A stretch of DNA of 64,000 bases from Aricia agestis (taxonomy: Eukaryota > Arthropoda > Insecta > Lepidoptera > Lycaenidae): positions 6,207,501 to 6,271,500 of the forward strand of contig NC_056425.1 in the NCBI RefSeq assembly GCF_905147365.1. Reading direction: 5' to 3'. Position numbers and translations under genes: made by a program. Positions 1 through 12,069 of this stretch are shown here, piece after piece. Within the stretch, counting starts at the first letter, position 1. Each line of letters begins with the position of its first letter. The notes below the pieces were generated by a model that was given only the letters and a program-made list of their open reading frames with translations, was not told the DNA's origin and did no database searches.

Positions 1-2
1 TA

Positions 3-860
3 GGTCGAACGAGACAAAAACGTTACTGCATGTTGTTTACCTGTTTAACTATTCGGGCCGTACACATAGAGATGACGGAGAATTTATCGACTGACTCCAC
101 AATAATGGCTCTGAGACGAATGGCTGCACGTCGAGGTATGCCACAGGTAATTATGTCGGATAGCGGCACAAACCTTCGCGGTGCCGACGCGGAGCTGAAA
201 CGTAGCTTATCTGAGCTGGATCAGGAGGCTATACGGGAGGCAGGATCCATCCGCGGTGTAGAGTGGAGGTTCATACCCCCTGGGGCCCCAGAGATGGGAG
301 GAGCATGGGAGCGCATGATCCGAACGGTTAAGTCCTCTCTAAAGATAATTTTAAAAGAGCGCGCACCCCACACTGAAACTCTTCTAACAGTTTTAGCTGA
401 AGTAGAATCGTTAGTGAATAGTCGACCCCTAACATATGTTTCGAATGATCCGCAATATCCCGAGGCTCTGACGCCCAACCATTTTTTGATCGGTTCCTCA
501 TCATCATTACCACAATTCGGTAAATACGATAATTCGGATTTAAATTTGAAAAAACGCTGGCGAGTAGCACAGCGACTCACTGATATGTTTTGGGCACGCT
601 GGATTAAAGAATATTTGCCAACTTTGTTACCACGTCAAAAGTGGACTACTGAGTCCAGACAGTTACAGGTTAACGATTACGTCATCATAGTCGAACCCAA
701 TATAGAATGTAACTGCTGGCGACATGGGGTTGTGAGCGCGACCCACGCGGGCCGCGACGGACGAGTCCGCATTGTTGATGTGCGTACACGCACCGGTGTG
801 CTGCGCAGACCTGTGACGCGCGTCGCCTTACTGGCACCACAGGACAGTAGTGCCAACTAG
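3..860 (+). mobile_element. BEL/Pao retrotransposon integrase, C-terminal end of pol (5' cut by window edge)
   Basis: The open frame runs in from the left edge; the ATG at 30 is internal, because the upstream codons read GRTRQKRYC, the usual lead into LFTCLTIRAVHIE of BEL/Pao integrases. Within the 276 codons from 30, SDSGTN (Asp44) and GGAWERM (Glu94) are the second and third catalytic acidic residues, 49 residues apart, the long D-E spacing of this superfamily. LVNSRPLTYVS and LTPNHFLIG follow, then a C-terminal DUF5641-like tail (WRVAQRLTDMFWARWIKEYLP, cut here to the core LTDMFWARWIKEYLP) ending in a TAG at 858-860. The integrase inserts element cDNA into host DNA. This stretch is free of stops, so the copy is fairly young, but gag, protease and RT lie outside the window and its activity cannot be judged. 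Family assignment is secure; clade is not. Confidence 0.9.
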
Positions 861-867
861 TTAGCAC

Positions 868-1210
868 TAAGGAGGCAGATTGTAGGCGACGCACTACACC
901 ATAGGCCATAAGTTATGATAATTTATTAGAATTAGTTCTGTGTAAGAAACAGTGTTGACTGTTGAATGTATGGTCTATACTTAAGTTTAATAATAAGCTC
1001 TTTGTATTGGTTTTAAAATATTGCTAACACTTTGTGATTTGTATGCTTTCGTTAAATAAAGATTAGGTGCTGAAAGAGCGTTCCCACAGGAAAAGATTCA
1101 GGCCCTTAGCCCGACTCCCTGCGGGCCGGGACCCACAGTCGCAACCTAGTCGCAACCAAAGCCGCACGCAAGTCGCACGCGAAGTGACACTCAACTTATT
1201 GAACGCTCCG
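868..1210 (+). repeat. Polypurine tract and probable 3' LTR of the BEL/Pao element
   Basis: Eight bases after the pol stop is a purine-rich tract (AAGGAGGCAGA, 869-879), followed by TGTAGGCGACG at 881, as expected for the plus-strand primer and the TG start of a 3' LTR. An AATAAA lies near 1054-1060 and repetitive GTCGCA motifs follow to about 1200. The 3' LTR end could not be fixed because the other LTR is outside the window; the right boundary is an estimate. Confidence 0.5.
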
Positions 1211-4200
1211 ACGCACCATAGATTTTCTAACTCGTGGTTTTATTAAATCCCCTATAAACGGGATTATTATCTTTACCCGCGGCTTCGCCCGTGTGGCATT
1301 CTGAGTGAAAAATAATAATAATACATAAAATATAGACTATGTCACTGAGGAACGCACCAGCTTTCTATCGGTGATAATTTTTTTGAAATCGGACCAGTAG
1401 TTTCAGAGATTACCTCCTACAAACAAAAAAAACTTTACCTTTATTAATTTATTAGTGTAGGTTTCAATATTCCATGCATATTCCAAGTTGAGTCCTCTCA
1501 GGCTGCGGTTGCGTCAAGTTGCGTCAAGTGGAACATAATGTGGGGGAAATATGCGGACCGCCAAATATTTGATCGAGCGGAGTTTGCGCCTCGAACTGGG
1601 GTAAACAACTACCTATACCTATAGTATGATCCTTCATAAACAAGATCAGGAGCCCGATTCTCATGCCCCGAAGGATATTTCGAATGGCATGGCGCGAGTG
1701 AGACTGCAGTCTGCAAAGAGCCAAGCCATGAGAATCATGGGAGGTAACAATAGGCAGTCGATCAGAAATGAGAAAATTCGTATACGAAATTTCTGGTCGA
1801 CAGCAGAAACAATTTATTCCTGTTGCATTGCTGTTGTAACACTGATCAGACAGTTATTTGTTTATTCGAATTGTGTCATTTTGTGATAAGCTATACGTTA
1901 CTGGAATAGAAAAAATGCCAAATGAAAATGAAAAATGAATTAAAAATCAACCTTCTAACTTTAGCATAAGCGAGCGATAATTTCTTCGTTTTATGATCAA
2001 CGCAAATTATGCACATAACAAGTACCGAGTAAAAGAAGCAAATTACTTTAAGAATGGCCTATAAAAAGGATTGCAAACATTTATTTTATGCTAACGACTC
2101 GTTTTTAGGGTTCCGTAGTCAATAAGGAACCCTTATAGTTTCGATCTGTCCGTCCGTCCGTCCGTCTGTCTGTCCGCGGTTTTGCTCGGAGACTATAGGA
2201 CCTACAAAGCTGTTATTCGGCATGAATGCACATAATACTAAAGACGCCAACAACTTATAACATTTTTTAGAAAAAAATTAAGGTACGGCACATCAAGCGG
2301 GGATGATTTCTTTTTCGAATCCACCCCACCATGTGGGGTGTCGTTGGATACGTTGTTTAAAAATATTATGAGTGTTCAAAGATTATTTTCCGATTTAGGG
2401 ATCCACTTGTGAAATATGAAGTTTTATAGTAGAAAAAGTCCAGTGTCCCAGGAGCGTCTTTCCCTTAGGTGCAGTGTGTGCGTTGCACACGGGCGCCGCA
2501 GTTCTAGGGGCGCCGAGCGCAGCTCGCAGGGAAATAGTTATTAAATGATTATTAAAAAAAACACAATCTTGTGTTACCTATGTTTTTCTTAATTGTCACT
2601 CTTTCCTTCCTTAAAATACTTTATACCCGTGTATAGGGCCCTCGCTTTTAATGAACTTCCCTGTCAAATGTTATCTTTTTTTAATATAATGTTGTTGAAC
2701 ATTGAATGTTTGTTAAGATGTCGTAATAAGAATGAAAAAACTCAATATTTGGACATTTCTATGAAGTACATTTTTATAGATACGAGTATGTTAACATGGG
2801 TACTTTTTGGGGTTTAGAATGTTAATAGAGCCAGTCAAGGGCACATCATGGTAGGTATTCAAAACCGAAAAAATCTTCAAATTTAATCTACTTACAAACA
2901 ATATAGTTTGTTATGTATTGGATAAATTTGGCAGGTAACTTGTTGTTCTGTTATAGTTCGTCTGGTGGTTTCAAGATAAATGATCCGTACTAACGGACTC
3001 CTCACCCTTAAGCGGCCAGACAAACTGTACTTGTATAGTTTGTACCCATTTCATTTTGACGGCGCGCTTGCTAGAGGTCCCTAGGGTAATGTTTGCACAC
3101 GGGCGTCATATGGGCTAGAGACGGCCCTGCAGTGTTCCCCCCCTTCTACCAGCTAAACGGTTGCTTCTGAAAATGTGAAAAATTCACGGGAGTAGATATA
3201 TGCTGAATTTAAAAGGAAAACTATCACGGCTAAGAAGACTTCATTAGTTATTGAATAATAGACGATCAACTGAAAAAATTGTATTCGGAGAAGTATAAAG
3301 GAACTTTTCGTTCAAATTCCTGTAAACGTAACTGAGATGACGTTGTTCGTAGTGTAAAACACGTTATAATTAATGTGCATTGATTGACCATTAAAAATAT
3401 TATATCAAAAACTAGCGGTACTACGGAACCCTATATTGCGCGCGGCCCGACACACACTTGGCCGGTTTTACATTTCACATTGACGAATTTCATTACAGAG
3501 GGTTCAGGGATCGAATATCCCTACAGTAAGCTTTATGTCTCACCGATCAGTTACATGTTGTTAAGGGCCCCATATACCGGAAGGTAGGTCGAATTGATCG
3601 CTGGCTGACCTAACTTGACTTTTAGCCTTAAAGGCCACACTTATCGACTTCAATTAATGATGGTTAAACTTCATGTAAATGAATTTGAGAGATAGTGTAT
3701 GGAACAGGGGACTAATGCCCGTTTTCACCAACATCACCTAAGGCCAATATAAGGGGCACCTAACGTCAGTTTTGTTTTCACCGATGTGTGACACCTAAAC
3801 CATTATAATAGGGGATCAATTGACAACCCCGTCAAGGCCCCATAAGCTCACCGGTGACACAATAAAATAACAATAGATTTCCAAGAATCCACGATCAAAG
3901 GATTATTAATTAATAATTATTATGTCAAAATCCTCTTTCAATTGCAGTTAATGCGGGGTTTACACGCGTGACTATAGCCTATAGGGCCCATAGTCACCCG
4001 TATAGACCCCGCATCTGTGTTCTGGACATGGAACTGAGACTGATCACTGAGAACACTTTGTAAGATAATGTTATGTCTATGTTTAGCAATAACCAACTAT
4101 TCTTCTCTTTTATTATGGCTGACTCATGGCCGACTTGATAAGTAGCCATTGATGTCAGAATGGCCAATAACTTACCCTCACCAGTCACGAGTCACGACTG

Positions 4201-4280
4201 ATGTTCCGTTTCTGAGAATTTCTGCCAGGAGTTTATCTATTCACTAGCGTTATTGATTGGTTAATTTTTTGAAGCTAGTA
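1211..4280. other. Gene-free interval with degraded interspersed repeats
   Basis: No supported coding exon. 1240-1310 carries a CCCGCGGCTTCGCCCG repeat tail. 2104-2200 begins with the GGGTTCCGTA-type repeat and a TCCG/TCTG run. 3720-3850 has several CACCTAA-type small-element fragments. 3953-4012 is an imperfect inverted repeat with TGCGGGGT / ACCCCGCA ends. The short open frames here have no recognisable family signature and I treat them as chance. Confidence 0.6.
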
Positions 4281-4518
4281 TACAAGAGCACTCTCTATTC
4301 CTTCACTCTCATAACCCAGTGGGACGGAAGACCGACACGACTGGCGAGAGATCAGGCGCAGGACCGATTTTTTACATGCCCATCCGACGCATGGATTATC
4401 TTACTTGTCAGACAATCAGGTCCTAACCAAACTTGGAAATAACATGTTTCCAACGTGGGAATCGAACCTACGACCTCCGAGTGAAGAGCCGCGCTCTATA
4501 CCACTAGACCACGGAGGC
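4281..4518 (-). mobile_element. tRNA-derived SINE, truncated copy
   Basis: Read on the minus strand from 4518, the head GCCTCCGTGGTCTAGTGG contains a pol III A-box-like segment, and a B-box-like GGTTCGATTCC (mutated here) follows, then the body that ends CTCTTGT near 4281. It matches the better-preserved copy at 34702-35062 over most of its length but lacks that copy's last 100 bases. The tRNA-like part resembles tRNA-Lys around the T arm (GTCGTGGGTTCGA). It is a dead retroposon, not a tRNA gene. Confidence 0.75.
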
Positions 4519-4840
4519 AATAACTACATAGGTCGTTGCACCACAAATTTAATAACTGTATCACGAATTTCGTTTAATTATCACACAATATACAATCGAA
4601 ATCGGTTCAGAGACAATGTAGAATTGCGCTGGGGAGTGGGGACAATAAAATTATACCAATTGTCTCCTTAAGACAATTGGAACGTTCGAGCGTAATTCTC
4701 AAACTTTAGGAGTGAGACTTCCAAACAGACGGAATAATTTAAAACATGTTGAAACACTCAAATAAAAGGAGAGAATGTTAAAAGGAAAGAATAGGATGAG
4801 TAACATAATGGGCAACATTTCATATCGTTTGGTATCAAAA

Positions 4841-5000
4841 ATCCATACTAATACTATAAATTCGAAAGTGTGTTTGTCTGTTACCTCTTCACGCCCAAAC
4901 CGCTGAACTGATTTTACAAAAATTTGATATGGAGGTACTTTGATTCCCGCGCGAGAAACGAATTTTGGCGATTGATCAATTAATTTTACTAGCTCCTTTT
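4841..5000 (+). repeat. CTAATATTATAAA-type interspersed repeat fragment
   Basis: Starts ACTAATACTATAAATTCGAA, followed by GTGTGTTTGTCTGTTACC, CTCTTCACGCCCAAACCG and CCCGCGCGAGAAACGAATTT. The same series, in the same order, recurs at 7975-8168 and 40776-40980. This is a common lepidopteran retroposon tail; I cannot say whether it belongs to a SINE or to the 3' end of an RTE-type LINE. Confidence 0.7.
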
Positions 5001-5070
5001 TCTCTCTCTTTATTTTACCCCCATTGGAGTGTAATTTGAAAATATCTTTTCTTAGTAGTTATGTACAATG

Positions 5071-5232
5071 TACTATCAGAGAAGTTGATTCCTATGCAAA
5101 TCAGGGACCTAAGTAGTTTGGATGCGTTACGTCAAACCCAGCTGACAGATCACAATTAACATTGAATTGACATATTCGACCAAATAACGTTGGTCTGTCA
5201 ATTGCATAGGAATCAACTTCCTCGATGGTACA
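5071..5232 (+). mobile_element. Inverted-repeat element, family A, copy 1
   Basis: Ends are inverted: GAAGTTGATTCCTATGCAA at 5081-5099 and its complement at 5202-5220, with weaker pairing outside. Total about 150 bp without coding capacity, so MITE-like. A second copy in the opposite orientation is at 30700-30860. Confidence 0.7.
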
Positions 5233-5321
5233 TATTATGTAGATACATTTTTGGCATGGCCTATTAATGTGGAAAATCTCGCTTAATATGCTTGATTAGA
5301 TTTGTGTTGGTCTTGGCAGTG

Positions 5322-5617
5322 ACCATAAAGTAAATATACCTAACGGAATAGAGAAACAAAGGCCTGAGCAAGCGAGATGTCACTATCAGTAACACTGCAT
5401 GATAAAAAGAGACGTGTGATACATGACAGCAGCACTCTTTTTTTGACGTCCAGTTGGCACGTGCCGCACGTTGACAATTTAATCTCATAGAAATCATGTT
5501 CAATCATGCTTGTGTAAGTGTATACGTACACATATTTTTACACACAGGTGAAACCAATTTCGGTTTCGTTTGACAGCTCGAGATGGTTGCTCTATTCCGC
5601 TAGATATAACTTTATGG
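5322..5617 (+). mobile_element. Inverted-repeat element, family B, copy 1
   Basis: About 296 bp bounded by CCATAAAG...CTTTATGG. The inverted ends extend inward over CGGAATAGAG / CTCTATTCCG. The interior is nearly identical to the copy at 31281-31586 (for example GACAGCAGCACTCTTTTTTT and CACGTGCCGCACGTTGACAA). Non-coding MITE. Confidence 0.8.
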
Positions 5618-5864
5618 GAGTGTGTCACACAGAGCACCGACAAAGCATTTGGATTTTTTAAATATAATTTAGTTATTGCGGACAAAAATGGCTTTTTAAT
5701 AACCTCTCCAAGTCGAAAACCGGGAAGCAATGACCTAGAAGTTCTGTGTCATTGCCCTTTAACAGATTTTGTTGTTGTCGAAACAATACAATGAATCCGA
5801 ATAGTTTTCATATAATAAAATATTATATTAAATTATATAAATACGTACTTAATAAGGATTATAT

Positions 5865-6325
5865 ATTAAACGAGCTTTTGCCCGCGGCTTCGCTCGCGTT
5901 AACAACTATTATTTTATACAAACTTTCATCCCCTATTTTAACTCCTTGGGGTACAAATAATCAAATTCTTAGCGGATGCCTACGTCATAACATCTACCTG
6001 CATGCCAAATTTCAGCCCGATCCGTCCAGTGGTTTGGGCTGTGCGTTGATAGATCACCATGTCAGTCAGTCACCTTTGAGTTTTATATATATATGAGCTT
6101 TTGCCCGCGGCTTCGCTCGCGTTAAGAAGTATTATTATATACAAACTGTCATCCCCTATTTGAACCCCTTGGGGTTGGAATTTATTAAAATCCTTTCTTA
6201 GCGGATGCCTACGTCATAACATCTACCTGCATGCAAAATTTCAGCCCCATCCGTCCAGTGGTTTGGGCTGTGCGTTGATAGATCACCATGTGATGTCAGT
6301 CAGTCACCTTTGAGTTTTATATATC
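5865..6325 (+). repeat. Two tandem copies of a CCCGCGGCTTCGCTCGCG interspersed repeat
   Basis: Two head-to-tail units (about 5870-6095 and 6096-6325) each begin GAGCTTTTGCCCGCGGCTTC, pass through ACCCCTTGGGGT-like, GCGGATGCCTACGTCATAAC and GTGGTTTGGGCTGTGCGTTG, and end in CACCTTTGAGTTTTATATAT. A reverse-orientation copy is at 51025-51225. No coding potential. The tandem pair probably arose by insertion of one copy at the AT-rich tail of the other. Confidence 0.75.
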
Positions 6326-8378
6326 TATAAGTATATATAGATTTTAACAGTGCAACTTTTATTAGGTAGTGAAAAGTTCTTGAAACGCGTTATTCACTTT
6401 TTTGGGATGGGTAATTAAATGTTAAACTCTTGTCATTTTAAGCTATCGCATGGCTTATATCGCGGAATTTGAAAGCGACGACCGAATCAAGAAATTCCGT
6501 AACGAAAAAACCTAACACACCCCACTACGCCCGGCAAAACTTTGCGGCGTTGCCAGACTCCGGCACGGTGTTTGTGTGCATGCGACTATGCGAATTATAA
6601 TTGCCTATTAAGTTTATAAAGAATGCTATGCAATGCTTTACCGCGGCAGTCCTTGAGTGCTACACGTATTTTTTTATTACTTTGGAACAGTTTACAGTCA
6701 CAAAATACACATCATACATTTGCCTGCTTACTTAATTCTACTGACAAAGTTAAGATGTTATCCACAATTAATTTTCCTCTAACAAATTCCATTATTTATT
6801 TAATTAATAATTTCCAAGCATAATAAAACTTTTAATGCAGTTCCTCAAGTTTGCGAATATAATAAAACTCAAAATTAACTCTACAAAGCTTGTTTAAGCT
6901 CTGAGCAAAAGCTCTCCTTTGAAGAAAGTCGTACGTCACTTATTTTCAGCAATTTTGAATGTGACTTTGCTGTTCACCAGGGTTGCCAGATTGGGCGACA
7001 AGTAGCCAATTGGGCTATTTTGCGGTCCTCCGCGGCTACAAAAAATTTGGAATGGCGACTTATCGCCTGTTGGGCGACACTGTTAGGGTTAGGGTGTCTA
7101 ATACTTTAGTAATTAGGGTGTTTAATACTTTAGTTAGGGTGTTTATGTGTCAATTAAACAAAGTTAACTGTCAAACAGCTCTGAAAGAGATTTTTTTTCT
7201 GAATTTCTCAATACAAAAGTTTAAAAAAGCAACTCTTTTGTACTGCCACTTCACAGATAACTCTATACAGGGGACTATATTAGGTATCACTTTGTTTTGT
7301 TACGTTCTGTATAAAGCCTTGCCCGTCTACTCTACCTCATGTGTTGTCTATCGCAATTCCAAGAAATATTTGCTTCAAGTATATTGCTGATGGATTTACC
7401 CTAAATACATAATATAAAATCGAAATTTTGTTTATATTGATAAGTGCAAAATGCGAATTAACATAATACGTCCTAAAAACCTTTAAACATGAATAAACAG
7501 ACGAACAATGGGAGTAAAAACAAATTGTTCAAAAACGAGGACATAATATTACGTATTTTGAACCTTAACTGTGGGGCATAAGGTCGATATCCCACAGTAC
7601 ACAACAGTAATCCGGCACAGGCAGTCTTAATACAGCCTTAAGCCGTTTGCACAGTACGAAGATTAAGGTCCCGACATAGTACAATCCACACAAATTAAGA
7701 GGACAACTCGCTAGAGTGATACAATCAAACTACGATACAAACAAGTAAGTAATTATTGCTTTTTAGTGCTCCGTACCCAAAGGGCAAAACGGGACCTCAT
7801 AGTTCGTCGTTTTCTAAACCCATCCTCATCTTTCTCTACACTCCAATCATCAAGGGCAGGGAGGGGCAGCTGCCCCCCCCCCACCCCTTGAGATTCTAAA
7901 AAAGTTGCCAAAATTAAATATAATGCAAACAACGACCACTATAATATTAAAATCTAGTAATAGATGTATATTATAAATGCGAAAGTGTCTGTCTGTCCGT
8001 CATTCTGTCTGTTACCTCTTCACGCCCAAACCGATTTAGCTGAAGTTTGGCATGTAGATACTTTGAGTCCCGAGAAAGGACATAGGATAGTTTTTATCCC
8101 GGAAAAATGTACGGTTCCCGCGCGATAAACGAGTTTTGGCGCAACGGAGTTGCGAGCGTCATCTAGTAAATTATCATTACCAAAATCTTTATCTTATCTT
8201 ATATCTTTAAACGAGCAATTCTCGTATAAGTATATATATATATATCAAAGACCAAATTTTTTTCACTTTTGTATGGGGAAACTCGTGACGCTCGGGCCCT
8301 TGCCGCTACTTTCACAGTGAAATCTCTACAGGGAACACGTACACACCCTAAAGTATTATCACTTGTTTTTGTTACACC

Positions 8379-8462
<84 letters not shown>

Positions 8463-9339
8463 GAAATCTCGGAATCGGCTCCATGAACATTTTCATGAAC
8501 TTTAGTATATAGGGGGTTTCGGCGATAAATCGATCTAGCTAGGAATCATTTTTAGAAAATGTAATTTTATTCGTGTTTTATCGAATAACGAGTAAAGCTC
8601 GGTCAAATAGCTAGCCCCTTATGTGCTGAAAACTAGTCGGGTAAGCAAAAAACTTTTCGGCGAAAAACTTATTTTCCTTCGTTCCATTTTTCTTACTTCG
8701 AACGAGTGCTTCTGTAAAAATGTAAGAAGCAAAATAAATAATCCTAAATACTACAAGTTACCAAACGTCTCTTGTTATTCCAAACGATCTGAACGTTTGA
8801 GTTTCCATAACAAATCATATGATTAACTTGAATATCTTATGCGCTTCCCATAAAATATACGAGCAGGCCCATTATCATAAAGGATCAACTCCATTTAACC
8901 GACATTTAGTAGGTATTTTTTATCGGTTCTTAGGATCTAATCATGGGCGTACCCAGGATTTTAGCTAGGGGGGGGCAGCATACCTGTTTTGAGAAGATGG
9001 TCGGTCTGGCATATTGAAACAAAAAATCATAAAAATTGACTTTTATTAATCTGATTGAAAATATATTTTAATCTTCCAGAGGGGGGGGGGGGGGGGGGAA
9101 TGGTGCCTGCCTGTTACGTCTTCATGCCCAAACAGATAATATTTTTTTATTGATTAAATTATAAAAATTGCAAAAATAAGGTATGGAGATTTGGCACCTA
9201 CTTTGAATACCGGGAAAAGATATAGATGTTTTTATGAACAAACAAAATATTCTTTATTGTGCACAAAGATACAAATTAAGGAATACAAGAAAAAGACAAA
9301 ATTTTTAGGTGTCTCAATGGCGGCCTTATTACTAGGTAT
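6326..9339. other. Gene-free interval with repeats and low-complexity tracts
   Basis: No supported exon. The stretch around 6983-7390 stays open for 135 codons but has no recognisable motif and lies in repeat-like GGGCGACA sequence. 7975-8168 is a CTAATATTATAAA-type tail (GTCTGTCTGTCCGTCATTCT, CCCGCGCGATAAACGAGTTT). 7871-7885 is a run of C and 9079-9098 a run of G. Confidence 0.6.
8380..8460. repeat. (TA)n microsatellite
   Basis: About 80 bp of uninterrupted TA dinucleotides. It generates a spurious Ile-Tyr open frame. Length in an assembly may be unreliable. Confidence 0.95.
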
Positions 9340-9363
9340 CTCTTCCAGGCAAAGGTGAGATTC

Positions 9364-9444
9364 ATACGTGGGAGAGCCATGCTTCGGCACGAATGGGCCG
9401 GCTCGACCGAAGAAATACCACGTTCTCAGAGAAAACCAGCGTGA
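9364..9444 (+). repeat. LINE-tailed SINE, 5' head fragment
   Basis: Matches the head of the copy at 53296-53622: ACGTGGGAGAGCCATGCTTC, CACGAATGGGCCGGCTCGAC, then GAGAAAACCAGCGTGAAA. Breaks off into an A/G-rich tract after 9444. Confidence 0.8.
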
Positions 9445-9745
9445 AAAAAAAAGAAGAAAAAAAAAGAGATTGCAGTAAAGAAGAGAAACGTGCATATGTT
9501 ACAAACAAATGAATACAAAAAAAATTAAATGTATGTTTTTATCTTGGAAAATGTACGGGTTCTCGCGCGATAAACTAATCTTCTAAAATTTATATAAGAA
9601 TAAGAATCATTTATTCAATTTATCGCAACAAAAACACTACCATTATAAAATACACAGAAGAATAACAAAAGAAGAACTTAGAAATAAAATAAAAAATAAA
9701 ATATTCTAAAAGAAGTAATAAAAATCTCTAAAATTTTGTACAGTT

Positions 9746-9856
9746 TCAAAATGTATTCAAAGATCTTTACGTCGCGACGATGTAAAGATCTTTGAATACA
9801 TTTTGATATATAAGAGTGTGTCTACATTGTAACGACGCGTCGTTACAATGTAGACA
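9746..9856. repeat. Two adjacent long hairpins / palindromes
   Basis: First: arms of 25 bp (9746-9770 and 9782-9806) match perfectly across an 11-nt loop. Second: 9819-9856 is a perfect 38-bp palindrome with no loop, centred on ACGACGCGTCGT. Both are seen directly in the sequence. They may be the collapsed ends of small DNA elements; no function is implied. Confidence 0.85.
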
Positions 9857-10133
9857 AATTCTTATTACTTCAGAGGTTATTATTGTTTCCTGAAAATCGA
9901 ATGAGGGTGTGAGACGCTTGAAGGATATATTGTTATACAAAACCGATGTTTGCTGTGAATGTCGTGACATATCCGGCACGTCCTAGAAATTTTATTTCTT
10001 TTCGCAATAGCAGAATGTATTTTTATTTTTTGTGTTGCCTCTACTTAAATACTATCAGTCATCGGCCTCATCGCACTGTTGTACTGTGTTCCTTCGTTTT
10101 TAAAAAAACATCTCTTTAAATCTTATATCTTAT

Positions 10134-10288
10134 ACGTGGGAGAGCCATGCTTCGGCACGAATGGGCCGGGTCCGGACCGGAGAAATACCACGTTCTCAGA
10201 GAAAACCAGCGTGAAACAGCGCTTGCGCTGTGTTTCGCCGAGTGAGTGAGTTTACCGGAGGCCCAATTCCCTACCCTATTCCCTTCCC
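10134..10288 (+). repeat. LINE-tailed SINE, 5' half (interrupted by the 10289-12830 element)
   Basis: ACGTGGGAGAGCCATGC... through GCCGAGTGAGTGAGTTTACC and into the C/T-rich middle (CCCTACCCTATTCCCTTCCC), where the sequence abruptly changes at 10289. The missing 3' half resumes at 12833 in the same orientation. Confidence 0.85.
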
Positions 10289-10898
10289 ACTGACCTCCAT
10301 TATACAAGTACGCTGGACTGATGATACTCTTTGAAATGACAGCTATTTTTTGTGCCTATTTGAAGCGGAATCAGCTCCCCCATTATTAGGGATAGGAACT
10401 AAATTTGACGTAAAAATGACGTTTGAAAGTCGCCATCATGTCGCCATATTGGCGCTGATAGCAGTAGTGGGAGTATTTGGAACTAATACTAGTGATGTAC
10501 AACTGTCTTTTCTATTATCGATGAAATGTTTCCAGATTCAGATAGTGTCGACCATTAGGACAGAAATATTAAATTGAATAATACAAACGCTACATATTTG
10601 TATTACAGATTACAGACTTCCTCTCCGTAATTTAGATAGGCGTAATAAATTAACAAAGATTTCATACGTAGATAACGTGAAGTAGCAGTACCTATCTATA
10701 ATCCATTTATTTTTACCAGTTATCACTACGAAAAACTAAAAACAAAACTGAAGATAAGCTTCTAACGAAAACTTTGTTGTATTGTATTTTCTAATTTAAT
10801 TTCTAATATTATCAAAGTAGTGCTACAGTGTATAAAAAAATACAATGTAACAAAGCGGAATAAGTGTTCTGTGTGATTAGACCCTAACTAATCTCATC

Positions 10899-11752
10899 AT
10901 ATAATATTATAAAGCGTAAGAGTTTGTTTGTTTGAATGCTCTAATCTCAGGAACTGCTGGTCCAATTTGAACAATTATTTCAGTGTTAGACAGCCCATTT
11001 TATATATTGTTACGGAACATGGTATACGGACACGTAGTGCCATCTAGCGACAAACCAGCAAAACTTACCGAGGGAACACAGGCAACAGAAATCCCCTACT
11101 CAATACTGGATGGCGTTAGGTGCGCTAGTACATACTAGAATAGACTGTGCTCGAACTTTCTAGAAGTGTCTTGTTTACGTGTTTACCGGTTTATTTGTTT
11201 ACGTGTTTATGTTTATTGTGGTACATGCTCGAGCCTCCTAGAAAGTTCCCACGGTTGTTTACTTGTTTACGTGAATCGGAAACTTTCTGGAATTCGTCTC
11301 GCCATATAAAAAGAGCCGCAGGCAGGCCCGGCTAGTCAGTTCGTTTTGAGCTTTCATCAAGGCGATTTCGGAGCGACAACAAGTGATCAATAGTGAGTGA
11401 ACCAGTGAAACCTGCGACTTGGCTACGACCTTGGACAGTGATAGTGCTTAGTGATTGGACCTAGTGTGTGCTTGTGTGATTTGGACTTAGCGCTAAGTGT
11501 TGTGAACTAGTGTTTAGTGCAGTGTTAATAAAGTCTTCAAGAGAGTCACCAGGTCTTTCTCTCCAAATCCTCGAACCCTTGCACGTAACAATATTTTATC
11601 ACGCTGAGACTAATAGGAGCTAAGAAATAGAGGAAAATGTGGAAAGAGCAAGGGAATGTATAACGTGAAGGATTATATAGGCTATTTTTTGTGGACCAAT
11701 TTGTCTGTGTAATTAGATATTTACGTGGGAGAAGCCGCGCAGAAAGTCTAGT
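10899..11752 (+). repeat. CTAATATTATAAA-type repeat, split by a solo LTR
   Basis: Left part 10899-11007 (AATATTATAAAGCGTAAGAG, TTTGTTTGTTTGAATGC, AACTGCTGGTCC) and right part 11591-11752 (CTGAGACTAATAGGAGC, GAAATAGAGGAAAATGTGG, GGGAGAAGCCGCGC, ending CTAGT) are the two halves of the repeat seen intact at 39352-39690. The 583-bp LTR sits between them. Confidence 0.85.
11008..11590 (+). mobile_element. Solo LTR of an LTR retrotransposon (Ty3/gypsy-like)
   Basis: Begins TGTTACGGAACATGG and ends CACGTAACA, giving TG...CA termini with the short inverted repeat TGTTAC/GTAACA. ATAT flanks both sides (11004-11007 and 11591-11594), a 4-bp target duplication. Inside, a TATA box (ATATAAA, 11304-11310) precedes an arthropod initiator TCAGT (11336-11340) by about 30 bp, and AATAAAG lies near 11528, all in U3-R-U5 order. 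No internal gag/pol sequence is present, so it is a product of LTR-LTR recombination. Family (gypsy-type) is inferred from the 4-bp duplication and promoter layout only. Confidence 0.85.
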
Positions 11753-12069
11753 AATAATATAAAAGTTCCCTATTTATTTATGGATCTAGCAAGCCAATTT
11801 TTATTGATTTACTTATCTCATTTGATTTTTGGCGCTGATTGCAAAAGTGCGAGGGAAATTAAATAATTGGATAATGCGATCCATAAATGAATATGGAACG
11901 TTTGAATACATTTTTTATTGTGGTGGAGTAGGTAAGGTATTTACCTATTAATAATAAAAATATATGTGCGATACTTTAACATTTAAATATTTTATTACTT
12001 ACCGTTACACAGTTACAGTCTGTCAAGAAAGAGTAGACGCTGAAATAAATTTTCCAAACATAATCACGA

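Noticed and set aside
6983..7390. 135-codon open frame
   Set aside because: Low-complexity RVxNTLV repeats arise from a short imperfect nucleotide repeat; no family signature.
8269..8460. Small protein with Ile-Tyr repeats
   Set aside because: Translation of the (TA)n microsatellite; the same applies to the minus-strand frame through 25015-25098.
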